64,000 nt of DNA from Apostichopus japonicus (GCF_037975245.1 NC_092582.1:11076001-11140000), one strand, 5' to 3'. Positions 13,983-28,200 are shown, counted from the stretch's first letter. Numbers and translations: made by a program. Notes: generated from the sequence alone by a model not told the origin.

Positions 13983-14950
13983 GCTGTCCTGAAATGACTA
14001 TTGACCTCAACAACAGGCTTCTTGTACTAAATGTGATAGATACATCAACAAACTAAATATGACATCTGTCCTTGCTGAAATATTTTGATAATAAGCATGG
14101 TTTTCATAATTTGAACCATGGTGAACTCATACTTCATACGACCATTGACCTCCACCCACAACATTAGGCTTTTTGTACTAAATGACATACCAAATCTGTG
14201 ATCTGTCCAAGCTTCCCTTGCGATATTATGTTTAGGAAGGTGTGTTAGTCCATGGAGCTATAAACTGTTTATAGCTCCGTGGTTAGTGTAAAGAGACAGG
14301 TAAGAGGGGAGTGAAGTAAATGTTCCGCATTTGTTGACTTCAAATGACCTTTGACCTCCACCAACAGCAATAATAGACACCTTAAATTTGATATGGTACA
14401 TCTACAAACCAAAAATGAGATCTGTCCAAAATCTTGTTTACAAGGCTTTACGATTTGACCTGTTGTCCCCAAATGACCTCTGACCTCCACCAAAATCAAT
14501 AGGTTTCTTTATTAATACACCTTCATACCAAATATGAGATCTGCCCATGCTTTCCATCTTGAGATATTGTGTTTACAAGGTTTTCACAATTTGACCCTTG
14601 GTGACCCCAAATGACCTTTCACCTCCACTAAAAACAATAGGCTCCTTGTACTCAATGTGGTACTTCTACACACCAAATATGAAATAGGTCTGACAGTTCC
14701 TTCTTGAGATATCATGTTTACAAGGTTTTCACAATTTGACCCTTGGTGACCCCAAATGACCTTTGACCGCCACTAAAAAATATAGATTTCTTGTACTCAA
14801 TGTAGTACTTCTACACACCAAATATGAAATTTGTCTGTCCTTTCCTTTCTTGAGATATAGTGTTTACTGGGCGTCACAAACGCACTCACACACACGCATA
14901 CATACGCCTTCATGAATGCAAAGGTTACGATTATAATCGAAACCAAAAAA
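13983..14950 (+). repeat. dispersed DR1-type repeat family, copy 2 (tandem units)
   Basis: At least five degenerate units of about 140 bp. Each has a TGACCTTTGACCTCC-like motif, then 'ACAATAGG', then 'CTTGAGATATxGTGTTTACAAGG' and 'TTTTCACAATTTGACCC'. The block ends with CA repeats and 'GGTTACGATTATAATCGAAACC', as the other two copies do. Confidence 0.75.
14345..14357. promoter_or_regulatory. consensus DR1 nuclear-receptor motif in repeat
   Basis: TGACCTTTGACCT, the exact reverse complement of AGGTCAAAGGTCA, the consensus direct repeat with 1-bp spacing bound by HNF4 and RXR heterodimers. It lies in the dispersed repeat. Function is only inferred. Confidence 0.35.
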
Positions 14951-15646
14951 TGACACATCAAATGCTGTGATATTATTACATACTGCTGAGAAGCTAATCA
15001 TGATGAATATTGCCTTAACATACAATCCACATACTTCTGATGCTTGGGTGAAGTATATTAGACAGTTAAACATCACGTACAAATTGATAAGCTCAAAAAT
15101 GTCACTTCGTCAAGATCGTAAAAGAATCAACGAATCTAGACGTAAATGTTTGTAAGAGCAATACATGAGGATACAAGAAGATCTCCCATACAGGATTAAA
15201 AAACAGTTTATAAACCCACTGATTAGGAGCAACTATAAGAATGTAACTACCTCAACCTCTCAGAATGAGGAGTTATATATTACACATAAATCACATGAAA
15301 TAATATATGATTTAGTATGAATGACACATATTTACAAATTAAGTCAAAATTGATGCAATATGCAATACACAATGACTTATATGCCCTCACATTTTGCACC
15401 CCTCCCCCCACCTTTTCCCTCACCCTTCCTCCTCCCTGGACAACTGTTCACAATCCTGCTCACACCTGCCACACAACTCCTGTGGGATGTCTTCTAGCTC
15501 ATCTGTCTTTAATTTCTGTATTGAGAGAATGAACCAGCTCCAAAGCTGCAAGAAATAAAACAAAATCAAAATCTTTGAAACTGACAAAAGATCAGAAACA
15601 AAAGGAATATAAACTTGACAAAAGATCAGAAAACAATGGAATGGGT

Positions 15647-15790
15647 GCTGGTACAGCTATCTTGGATATAATCATGTCTCCATTCAGAAAGCACTGGTAC
15701 AGCTATCATGGATACAATCATGTTTCCATTCAGAAAGTACTGGGTACTGGTACAGCTATCATGGATACAATCATGTTTTAATGCAGAACG
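15647..15790. repeat. three-copy ~50-bp tandem repeat
   Basis: Copies beginning CTGGTACAGCTATC lie near 15,649, 15,695 and 15,748. Each contains 'GATAxAATCATGT' and 'CATTCAGAA'. Confidence 0.85.
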
Positions 15791-15858
15791 TACTTCTCTC
15801 CACCCTTGTCTACTAATCCCCTTTACATCTATCCCTTTGTGTTCACCCTGCTCATTAA

Positions 15859-15970
15859 CCTGTCTGTATTCTGTGCGTGTTTTTGTCCATTCTGTTACTG
15901 TTACTTGTCAATTAGCCTTTGAAGAAGATCTTGCTAGGATCGAAACCTCAGGCCAACTTACTTTTACACA
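15859..15970 (+). mobile_element. 3'-end fragment of a dispersed element, copy 1 (Penelope-like?)
   Basis: A 112-bp segment nearly identical to 38,712-38,823. It carries 'TTTGAAGAAGATCxTGCTAGG' and 'GAAACxTCAGGCCAACTTAC'. A GAAGAAG...CGAAAC arrangement is typical of the 3' ends of Penelope-like retroelements, which suggests the class, but no reverse transcriptase or GIY-YIG frame is visible next to it. The duplication within the window is certain; the class is inference. Confidence 0.45.
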
Positions 15971-16226
15971 CAAAATAAAGATATATGAAATTTTTAAAAG
16001 AAAAAATTTATGACCTAGAAGGAGAACGTTTTTGTCTCTCGTTTCAAAATAAGTGGATCTATAAGCCCTTATTCAGATTCAGAAGGACTGTCATGAATAT
16101 TGAGCTACTACTTTAATGGCCACTCTGTGAATTAACAACCAAAATGTTTGCGAGAATAGAATGCCATGAATCCTTGTTTACCTAGTTACACCTTTAGGTT
16201 TCAATCTGTCATAAATATAAAGAGAC
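15971..16226. other. sequence 3' of last identified Nup214 exon
   Basis: No exon is recognised. If the TAA at 16,227-16,229 is the true stop, this is the 3' UTR, and the plus-strand TTTAAT at 16,112-16,117 (ATTAAA on the sense strand) is a possible poly(A) signal. Otherwise it begins a final intron. Confidence 0.35.
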
Positions 16227-19200
16227 TTACGATGCGTTCGAATTGTTGTTCCCGAATCCACTTCCTTGAGTACTTGAAAATCCTATCGCAAAATGAAACC
16301 AAAAAAATGGAAAAAATATGAGCAAATTAAATTTACTACACTTATTAATGAGGCCAAACTCTCAGTTTATTATTTTTTTTAATCTCAGTTTGACTGACAG
16401 TAGATTGGTCGACAGAATTTCGGCTGACACTCCAGTGATTACACAAAAAAATTACACAAAAACATTAAACAAAAAAATGGAAAAAATATGAACAAATTAA
16501 ATTTACTACACTTATTAATGAGGCCAAACTCTCAGTTTATTATTTTTTTTAATCTCAGTTTGACTGACAGTAGATTGGTCGACAGAATTTCGGCTGACAC
16601 TCCAGTGATTACACAAAAAAATTACACAAAAACATTAAACAAAAAAATGGAAAAAATATGAGCAAATTAAATTTACTACACTTATTAATGAGGCCAAACT
16701 CTCAGTTTATTATTTTTTTTAATCTCAGTTTGACTGACAGTAGATTGGTCGACAGAATTTCGGCTGACACTCCAGTGATTACACAAAAAAATTACACAAA
16801 AACATTAAACAAAAAAATGGAAAAAATATGAACAAATTAAATTTACTACACTTATTAATGAGGCCAAACTCTCAGTTTATTATTTTTTTTAATCTCAGTT
16901 TGACTGACAGTAGATTGGTCGACAGAATTTCGGCTGACACTCCAGTGATTACACAAAAAAATTACACAAAAACATTAAACAAAAAAATGGAAAAAATATG
17001 AGCAAATTAAATTTACTACACTTATTAATGAGGCCAAACTCTCAGTTTATTATTTTTTTTAATCTCAGTTTGACTGACAGTAGATTGGTCGACAGAATTT
17101 CAGCTGACACTCCAGTGATTACACAAAAAAATTACACAAAAACATTAAACAAAAAAATGGAAAAAATATGAGCAAATTAAATTTACTACACTTATTAATG
17201 AGGCCAAACTCTCAGTTTATTATTTTTTTTAATCTCAGTTTGACTGACAGTAGATTGGTCGACAGAATTTCAGCTGACACTCCAGTGATTACACAAAAAA
17301 ATTACACAAAAACATTAAACAAAAAAATGGAAAAAATATGAGCAAATTAAATTTACTACACTTATTAATGAGGCCAAACTCTCAGTTTATTATTTTTTTT
17401 AATCTCAGTTTGACTGACAGTAGATTGGTCGACAGAATTTCGGCTGACACTCAAGTGATTACACAAAAAAATTACACAAAAACATTAAACAAAAAAATGG
17501 AAAAAATATGAGCAAATTAAATTTACTACACTTATTAATGAGGCCAAACTCTCAGTTTATTATTTTTTTAATCTCAGTTTGACTGACAGTAGATTGGTCG
17601 ACAGAATTTCAGCTGACACTCCAGTGATTACACAAAAAGTTACACAAAAACATTAAACAAAAAAATGGAAAAAATATGAGCAAATTAAATTTACTACACT
17701 TATTAATGAGGCCAAACTCTCAGTTTATTATTTTTTTTAATCTCAGTTTGACTGACAGTAGATTGGTCGACAGAATTTCGGCTGACACTCCAGTGATTAC
17801 ACAAAAAAATTACACAAAAACATTAAACAAAAAAATGGAAAAAATATGAACAAATTAAATTTACTACACTTATTAATGAGGCCAAACTCTCAGTTTATTA
17901 TTTTTTTAATCTCAGTTTGACTGACAGTAGATTGGTCGACAGAATTTCAGCTGACACTCCAGTGATTACACAAAAAAATTACACAAAACCATTAAACAAA
18001 AAAATGGAAAAAATATGAGCAAATTAAATTTACTACACTTATTAATGAGGCCAAACTCTCAGTTTATTATTTTTTTTAATCTCAGTTTGACTGACAGTAG
18101 ATTGGTCGACAGAATTTCGGCTGACACTCCAGTGATTACACAAAAAAATTACACAAAAACATTAAACAAAAAAATGGAAAAAATATGAGCAAATTAAATT
18201 TACTACACTTATTAATGAGGCCAAACTCTCAGTTTATTATTTTTTTTAATCTCAGTTTGACTGACAGTAGATTGGTCGACAGAATTTCGGCTGACACTCC
18301 AGTGATTACACAAAAAAATTACACAAAACCATTAAACAAAAAAATGGAAAAAATATGAGCAAATTAAATTTACTACACTTATTAATGAGGCCAAACTCTC
18401 AGTTTATTATTTTTTTTAATCTCAGTTTGACTGACAGTAGATTGGTCGACAGAATTTCGGCCGACACTCCAGTGATTACACAAAAAAATTACACAAAACC
18501 ATTAAACAAAAAAATGGAAAAAATATGAGCAAATTAAATTTACTACACTTATTAATGAGGCCAAACTCTCAGTTTATTATTTTTTTTAATCTCAGTTTGA
18601 CTGACAGTAGATTGGTCGACAGAATTTCGGCTGACACTCCAGTGATTACACAAAAAAATTACACAAAAACATTAAACAAAAAAATGGAAAAAATATGAGC
18701 AAATTAAATTTACTACACTTATTAATGAGGCCAAACTCTCAGTTTATTATTTTTTTTAATCTCAGTTTGACTGACAGTAGATTGGTCGACAGAATTTCGG
18801 CTGACACTCAAGTGATTACGATATCTAAGCTGATATTTTTTGTTTGCTCTCCCATTGCATTGATAATTGATTTCTCAATATTTGCTTACATTCTTAATTT
18901 CTTGGGAATATACTCAGCGATCATTGGGGCCTTCAGCTTGGTAACTAAGCTCTGATATCTGTGGGTAAATCCACCCAGTCTGGACAAGTTTGTTTCTATA
19001 CTTTACTTTACTTTTACTAATACCTCTCTAAACTGTCCCATATCATGCTTCAAAGCACCGGTAGTGTCAGTATGAGCAGTATGAATATCATGTTTCTATC
19101 AGATCAACATTAGGAACTGTTCATACTGTCACTACCAGTGCTTTGAAGCATGATATGGGAGGACAGTTTAGAGAGGTATTAGCATCAGAAAACTGTCCCA

Positions 19201-22200
19201 ACTGGCTGGTAAATCTTTGTGTTTTCAATCATGACAGCCCAAACTGACTGCAAAATTAACTATTGATTTGTATGTTATGAAGTAACCCAAAAGAACCTGT
19301 ACCCACTCATGATGGCGTGAGAAACCATTTTTGTGTTTTTTTGGGACAAGCTTCCATTAAAAATCCCTGTATTTATTTACCTGGGAACCAGAAGTCTTGA
19401 AAATCCCATATGACCCCACTACAAACAATCATGTAACTTAATAAGTGAATATTAATTTATTCATAGGACAAATTCAATTTTGCATAATTTCAAGCAATGG
19501 CTCAAAATGACCCCTAGATCACTGCGATCCTTTCTAGGGTAGCGAAACTTATTTTGAGAGGTGCCCCTCCCCCCCTATACAACATTTACTCTCATTTATG
19601 AGGAACAATATGAAAAAATGTTGAACAACAATTTCTTGAATAGTTGCAACTTCTTTAAGCACCCTTACATGACTTCTTACAACATTCTCAGGATACAGGG
19701 AAAGGATACTTCCTCCTCACATACCCCTTCCCCCGGACACAACGTACCGTTTCCCTCGGACACAACGTACCCCTTCCCCCGGACACAACGTACCCCACAA
19801 GAGGTTCGCCAGGGCTATGAAGGTGAAAACTGAAAGCAAAAGCAAAAATAAAGGGGGAGAGGGGGGGGTTGAATACCAGAAGCCTTGGAGGAGAATGAAT
19901 TCCTAAACACCTTGAGTGACCACCCAAACCCATCAAAGATCTAATGAGGTGCATTTTGTGAATATCGGACACACAGACCTACAGATGGACAGACAGATAG
20001 ACTTTACATCTCACCGGGCTCTGCTCGTAGGAGCTAGAAATATCTACGCCGCCGTAAATCGATTCTGATTGACTGTTAAACTTGCCGTATTTTACGGTAA
20101 AGCGTTCTTACCTCCTCCGAACGCGGTGTTTCCACCAAATGCACCACCGGTCTGGGCCGCACCAAAGCCACCGCCTCCACCACCAGTGCCAAATGCAGGG
20201 GGACTGTTGGACGCTATTCCACCAAAACTGGGGGTATTTTGAGATGCAAACCTGTAAGAAAGGAGGCGAGACACAAATTGCACAAACTCAACAGAAGTCT
20301 TTCGTCTCGAGTCCCCTTGGGAAAGACAGTCCAGATTCGGAACTTATTTAATGCATATCATCGGGGTGCACTTGGTGCAATCAAAACCTTGCGTAATGTA
20401 ATATGCTCTCATTGATATTCTTAGAAAGCCTATAAGACGCATCGACACCCGTAGAACCACTGTGCCCGAAGGGTCTGTGTGACACAAGGGAGGTGGAAGC
20501 ACTTTTAATCTGGGGGGCACCGACATCAAAGGGCACTTTGCAGAAATTCGATTGGACTGATGCAGCCTTATATTTAGTACCCTTTATAACTCTTATTGTA
20601 TTATCTTATTTGCGTATACACATCACTCCATCAACGCCCCCCCCCAAGGAAAATATGCATACTAGCACTGCAATATCCAATGTGTAAATTGGGAAACAAG
20701 GAACAAGTTTTCTTTTGAGACAAAATGAGGTGAAATCATGCTAGTTGCCATTGTAGGAATCTTCCAAATTAGAGTTTATTTCTTGTTAATATCTTTACAA
20801 ATTTCCTCCATTCGAAAGAGCTTTGAGTTTGACCCACAGAAATTCATTGAAAGTCAGGGGCGTAGCCAGGATTTGCAAAGTTGTATGCACGACTATCTGA
20901 GCGGAGCGCCACCATCGGTTGGCGCGGAGCGTACAAGAAATTTTTTGGTTTTACAAACCCCTCAGATGGCTAGAAACGGCCCTTCCCGAGTGTTCATTCT
21001 GGTTCCCTGGCCTCTTGCTAACTTGAGACACCTCAATTTTTATGTAGCAAAAGGGCACATTTTTAACCTGAGGAAAAGTGGGGGGGCACGTGCCCCCTGT
21101 GCCCCCCCCGGTTCCGCCGCCCTTGGTGTGACACAAAGGTCAGGGTTTCTGTTCCTACCTTCTACCCGATGAGCCCAAAAAGGTCGAAAACCATTCGTGA
21201 AGTGGAAGTTATCTGATGTGTTGATATTTAGTATATTATATATGTATACATACAATCGTATAAAAGTGATTTACAAGATTTCTGTGACATCATTATCATC
21301 AAACAGCTTGTTAAGAGCGATTCTTTGATGAGGTTTACACAGACATTTGATCACTCTGTTAATTTCAATACGAAAGGGGAAATTGCCATCAGTGAAAGGC
21401 TAAGGTATAATAAAACCGAGCATTAATGAAACTTTCCCATGAACTCTGCCCACTAAACTTTGCCCTTCCCCTTTTGGCTAAGCAATGTCCAAACTTCCTC
21501 ATAGCACAGTTACTAACACTATAAACTGTTCAAACAGGTTGTTGATTTCCTGCACATTTTAGATGAGGTTTATGTGTTCAAGGGATATTCCTTCGACAAA
21601 CCGTGTAGAAAAGACTAAACTATTCCACACGGTTTGTCAAAACCACGCATCTTAATATGCTGTCCCTAAATCCATGATCACTTGATTGATTGTCAACTAC
21701 TTGAATGGCTAGAAACACTCCCTAAGACCAGGAGGTGGAGCTCAGTGGGCAATCTGTCATGTCGTCTCAACCACGCATCGTTAATATTCTGTCCTTAAAT
21801 CCATGATCACTTCATTGAATGTCACCTAACCTCTCAAGATGTCTCATTCTCGGTATTAAACATAACTTCTGCATTCGTGCTTGACGTACCTACCTTCCTA
21901 CCTATTGTAGTTCAATATTAATACTACCATAATTTTTTTTTTATTCCAAAGGCATACAAAGAAACAGAAAAAAGGAAACAAATGGATAAACTCACCCTCC
22001 AAAGCCTGCAGAGGGTGTGTTTGGCATAGTTGATGATGAAGCCCCAAAGACAGACCCCGAGGGCGGACTCGCACCGAAGGTGCTCTGTCCCAATGGGTTA
22101 GAGAAGGCCGCTCCGGTTCCAAAACCGGAGGGTGACCCAAACGATGGTTTACCACCAAAGGCTGGAGCACCTCCAAATGAAGGGCCGCCACCAAACGCCG

Positions 22201-25200
22201 ACGATGCTAGACCAATAAAAGAGAATAAAAGAGTCATGTACGTCCAGTGTGTTCCATATTCGTTGGCTCTTCTGCCACTGGCATGATAATACTAATGAAT
22301 TATTATTATTTACCAAATTATATTTTTTATTAATATTATTATTTACCAAATTTATATAGCGCTCTTTTCATGCTTAAGCATGTTCAAAAGCCCTTATATG
22401 GCATACAAATCCCTCACTTCAATGTAACCCATTTTTGGCATCTGTAGGCCAACATTAAAAATTAATAAGACGAAAATTATATGCCTACCCCAGGTCTACG
22501 ACATCATTATATTTAACTATAAATTGATTCCACGTTCAGAAAAAGATTTTTTTTTTAAATATTCATCTACTCATTTGGTAGAAGGCATAGTTACATTACT
22601 CCTCCGTCAGAAATATGTCGTACTTCACATAGTAAAGATTTTGTAAAAGCCCCCCAAAAAATCTTTTCTTATAGTTTTTTAGTTCTTTAAATCATCAACA
22701 TGGAATAGAATTGTGTGAAAAGGTAATTTGAGATATTCATCCTACCTGTACTTGTCTGTGAGGCGCTGCCAAATCCACCAGCCACGACACCTCCGGCGTT
22801 TGTACTGAAAGACCCGCTGCCCCCAAAACCACCTCCACCTATACGAATATGACCAAACGAAGGAAAGGAAGACATTGGATGGCTTGTTTGTCGTTTAGAC
22901 TTTTAGAATTTTAAATATGGTGTTAAAATTGCATTTGGAAATTTTTACTTTTTTCAATATTTTTTTTCAGGAATTGTACATCAGATCAGTAAATTCCAAA
23001 GGAAAAGGAAGTGGATGGTGAAATGGAAAGGGGGTCGACTGGGGTGCTGTACGAAAACCCTACCAAGTATTGATGGTAAGGTAGATGGGGAAAGTGCATG
23101 AATTGCGAGGGGACAGGTAACAGAGGAGTGACATTAATTAGCCTATATGATAACTAAGTTTTTTTTGGGGGGGAGGGGTGGGAAGGGGGGTTTGACAGAC
23201 AGTTTGATGCTATTGTATGCTATTGCTCAACACAAGTTATTAATGTTTGCCTGCCACTTTTGATCACTTGATTAAGTTTAAAGCAAGTTATACCAACAAT
23301 AATTTCATGGAAGAGTACTTTATGTACTTGTAACCTTCAGGTACGTCATCATTTAAAGCTCTCACATGGGAAATTCTGTTATTCATCCTTCAGCATTTAA
23401 ATTTTCATTCCAATTCCTATTTCCGTCCGTTTCTATATATGTTTGCAAATACCGCTTGTACAGCAAAATATTTAGGATCACTTTAGTTTTCCTCATGAGC
23501 GCTGTAGAAATCACAATTTTCAATTGTTCAATGCTTGTCTTTTATAGCTTTGTAAATCTCTAGACATTATGAAATTCCAATCTCTTTTTTGTATGACAAT
23601 CTTCGCATGCATGCTTTCAGAATTATGATATTGAATATGTTTTTTTAATTTTTAACATGGAATATCATTACACATATATAGCATAATACTATTTTCAAAT
23701 ATTACAACTGCAGATAAACTAATACAACTCCCAATCTTTTCCTTTTATATTTGCATCAAAATGTGCAAGTTAATTTTCCAAACCTATTTGATACTGTACA
23801 GCAGAAGCTTGGTCAGAAATAGGATGTCAAACATTGAATCTTGCAGCCTAGGGGAGGGGGTATAAGAGGTGGTGGGAGGGAGGGGGTGGGGGGTTGCATC
23901 CCACACACAACTTGCAAACTTTCCTTTGATGGAGATTGGTAATGAACCAAATGGTGGTATCATTTCGAACAGATTTTCAAGCAGGTGAAGAATTTACCAT
24001 CAAAACCTTATGAAGTATACATCTGTTCTAATTTATACAAGTAGCTGGGGGGATAAAGGCGGTAGCATTTGAAGTGATGTGGTTTAGCAACCGGAAGGTT
24101 CTGGTTTCGATGCCGGGCCGGGTCATAGTGAGGTGGGGTTTTTACATCCAAGAGCAATCTACGGTTTTCCCATCTGAAAACGTCCTTAAAGGGTATTTCT
24201 TTTTGTGATCTGTTGACAGCTTCTCCCACATTAGTGGCCGCTTAAGCGTCGTAAAAATGACTGCCTAATTATCAGTTACTATTATTATTGATTAAGTGTT
24301 CGAGTTTTGCTTTCAGGTTTAGGAATTCTGTATCTACTACAATACTGAAAATGGTATTGTGCAGTGCACAAAAACTACTACACCATCTATGCCTTTATGT
24401 AGCAACTTGGTGATATTGCATAAAGCAGTTTGCTACAATAAACTGGACACATTATTCCCCATTCTTTGATATAAAACTTATAAGAATACATCACGATTGT
24501 GTTAAACCTTGCAATTGAGTATAAACCATGAGAAAATGTACTGCAGTGCGAAGATTGCATAAATGGCTCAAAATGAGGGTAAAATTTTGTATTTATTTAT
24601 TTCAGTGTCTTCTGCTTTATTTTATTTCTGTTTTGACCGGCTTCCCCCCTCTCGTTACCCGTTTTTCTTCTTTCTTTTTTCGCAGAATGTCCCATGTGCC
24701 TGGACTAAAAGCCTTGCTCAAGATGGAAACATATTAAAGATGAATTTCTTTGATACATGCATTTTTGGTTGACCATAAATTCCACGACTGACGAAGCAAA
24801 GCATGAATCTCTGATCTCGGTGGAGCGATTGAAATCAAAACTTGTCGGAAACCATAGGAGCACGAATACGATGGTAGCCGAACAGATTACAGAAATGAAA
24901 ACCTTCAAGAATGGTTACACGATCAAAATGCAGTTAGCTAAGTTTTCACTTTCATTCGAGGCAATTATAGTCACATAAAAAACTCTCTTCCTCTTTCCTG
25001 TCCAGGTACTCTGCCTAAAGAGCACTGACCAAAGGTAAACTACAAAATATTATTTCCTCTCACAAATATGAAAGTAACTTTGTTAAGTGCAAGATGATCC
25101 TTGTATAAATCATGGAAAATAGAATATTTTTAATTTGTGGTTGACAAAAATGGTTCGACCAGAGTTTCGACCCTCCCAGTAGATACTTGCCACATAATGA

Positions 25201-28200
25201 AAGGAAAAGCTGACATTAACTTAGAACGATTTTCCGAGGGATTTCCGAAGGGGTTGATATTATTGCCAAACTCCTTGGGAGGGCTGTTTTATCATCTCTA
25301 TATCGAAAGGCCTAACCATTCAAGTTGAAGCTTTTTTGTTTTCTTTGACTATAGCACTGGTCACCAAAGTGACCGAAATAGAGGAAAAAAACAGCTAGTT
25401 GAACTGCTGAAGTTGTTATACTCACCAGAGCTGGTTGGAGAACCAAATGCTTTCGGTCCTTGACCACCAAACAGTGTGGTAGCTAGGAATTGTGAAAAGA
25501 AAATGTGAACAGCAAATTAAAAAAAATTTGTTCTTGATATCATCACTTATGCCTCTGCTGAGACGACGTTATTAAGAGGTCACTGGTCAATCCAATTCAT
25601 TACTGAAATTACAAATTACACCATATTTTTCACTTCCCACCAGAATCAGTCAAAAAGTCAATACTGGACTGGAAATGTGACCTTTCCTCAGTTTGACTGT
25701 GGTGAACTTATTTGTGATAATCATGAAGACCCCCAGTCATGCAACTGACCCCCCCACTTCCCCACACCAACCCCTCACAAACACAAAATGTCTGATGCTC
25801 ATTTAGGTCAAATGAAAGATTAATTCCCTGCATTGGTTACATTTGTTGAATCTGCCAACAGCCAGTATAAAGGAAAAAGCTACATATTGAGTTTCCAAAA
25901 CTGAAGCGAAAAGACTTCAACCCTTAAATCTTGTTCGGTCATAGGCGTAAAGCACACACACACCGCCCGACCTGACAAGGACCAAAGGTTACAGTTGCAT
26001 GAATGTATAGGGAGTTGCAGCATCTAGGAGGCCAATGATTCACACCAAGGCTGACTAAAGTGTGCTGGGTTTATCCCTCTATAGGCATGTTCATAGTTTT
26101 CCCATTTGGAACGGTCTCATCAATCGATAGACAAAAGCCCCATCCGAACTCTCTCCAAATCCACACGTAGCTGCTTGGCACATTAAAATAACTGCCTTTT
26201 CAGGTCGATAATAAATAAATATATAAACCTGACATTTTAGACATCGTCTCATTACCATGAAACCATCGTCAGATGTTGCTACACTTATGAATGATTCAAT
26301 CAATTTTACAAAAAAATTTGGCAAAGTTTTCAATTTACTTCCACCGAAGAGACCGGATCCTCCGGCGGTCGAAGCCGCGACGCCAAACGGATTGATCTTT
26401 GCTGCCTCTGGGTTAGGTTTTCCTCCTAGGCCAAAGGCACCTACAAATAACAAGCCAGGAAAATCAAAGTTCACAATGTACATAAAACAAAAATGGCTGA
26501 TTCAACCCATGACTATAGGTCACTTTCCTTCTCTTGCTATGGCAGTTTTATTTAACTCTACTTCCCGTTATCCTGATTCAAGCAATGAGTATAAACGTCT
26601 CCTACACAGTTGTGGAGTACATTTATAGCGGTAATTTGCTTTAATAACAATTGAGGGTAATATGACAACTTGTCTTGACTTGCTGATGCATCCGAGAGTG
26701 TGATATGCTTAAATCAGACCTTGTATTAAACGCCTGTTGTACTGTCTGGTCAGTGAAGAACGCTAGTCAGACCAAAACATATTAAAAAAAGAGACACTTT
26801 CTTTGTGACTTTTTCCTTGCCAAACTAATGTCAGCTTTATTAAGAAGGCAAGACAGAAAAAAAACCTTGAAAACTAAAGTATCTTTTTCGCTATGAAACC
26901 TGGTAAATAGTACACACTTTAATAAGATTGCAAATCTGTCGATCAACAAACCTTGCGTTCAATCTTTATTGACCTCGGTGACCCCAAGATTACCCTTTGT
27001 TGTCTTGGAGACCGTCCAGTGGCGATGTGGCCTGGGGAAGATGTCTACATCTGCTTCCCCGTTGAGATACTTTTATTTGATTAAGCATGCTTAGTTGGAC
27101 AAGTTTGCACTATTTGGCACTAGTTTGCAACGTTTGAAGCAATTCACGTTCAAGTTTTATCCCCCCTTTCTCCCCCCCACAGATATCAACAAGTTTGATT
27201 TCTTTGGAATTTTTTGCAGACTCTTTCAAACTATTGTGAAGCCCAAGGGGAGGGTTTCAAACACTCAGTTTGAATGCCAGGGACCTGAGACACCCGATGC
27301 CTAGATTTTTACCATCATGTAAAGTTTATCGAGTAGATGATTATTGACTTATCAAAGTTTGATTGCCCAAACACCTATTCATTTTAAATAAAAATATAAA
27401 CCACATATAGAATGCAGGAAGGAAAAACTAATTAAGTAAATCTTTATAGGACTTTCAGTTAATATGGAATAAATATAGAAATATTGATCAAATTCATGTC
27501 AACAAAAGGCTACTTTAAAATATTTGATCTACAGCAAACGAGTTTTGGATACATGTATCACGCAATTTGAAAAGAAAAAAAAAATCATCAAGGGGCCCCT
27601 GTGGAATCTGCTGAGTGCATCACACTATGTGAAATCATGTCACTTGGAGATTCAACACAGGAAATGTAACTGTAACCCAATCTGGTTTTACTTACCCTAT
27701 AAACGAAACTAACAGTTAATAACAGGAAACTGCTACAGCTACAAAGTTTTGTATGTCCTTAATTGGTCGTTAATCGCTTTACAAGTTTACCCAGGGTGTA
27801 AGGTTCAGATGTCTCCTATCACAACAATGTAATCAGCTTCCAGAGAAGGTAAGTTTCGAGCTGTACGTGCAGACTATTTCACAATCTCTTGCTCGTTTAC
27901 GGGGGCTGTGTAAATGAACCTTGCAGTTTTGTCAAGCTGTCAGTGTATGCTTTCGATTATAACTGACTTCTGGTAAAGAATTTCTTGTAAATACTGCAAT
28001 TCGTATTGCACAACTCACCAAGAAGCCATAATACATTACCTCACAGCTCTCAAACATTTGAATATTTAATTGCTCAGTCAAAGAAAAGCATCTGTTATCT
28101 CTATAGATAGATGGTGACTGCCGAGATTATTGCAGAATTCATTACATCCCAAATAGAAGAACTTATACAGGATATTACCAGTCTTTCAGGAGCAGAATTT

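Noticed and set aside
18695-18955. 86-residue hydrophobic frame
   Set aside because: Mostly the last satellite unit plus unique flank. No homologue recognised and it lies in an intron on the opposite strand.
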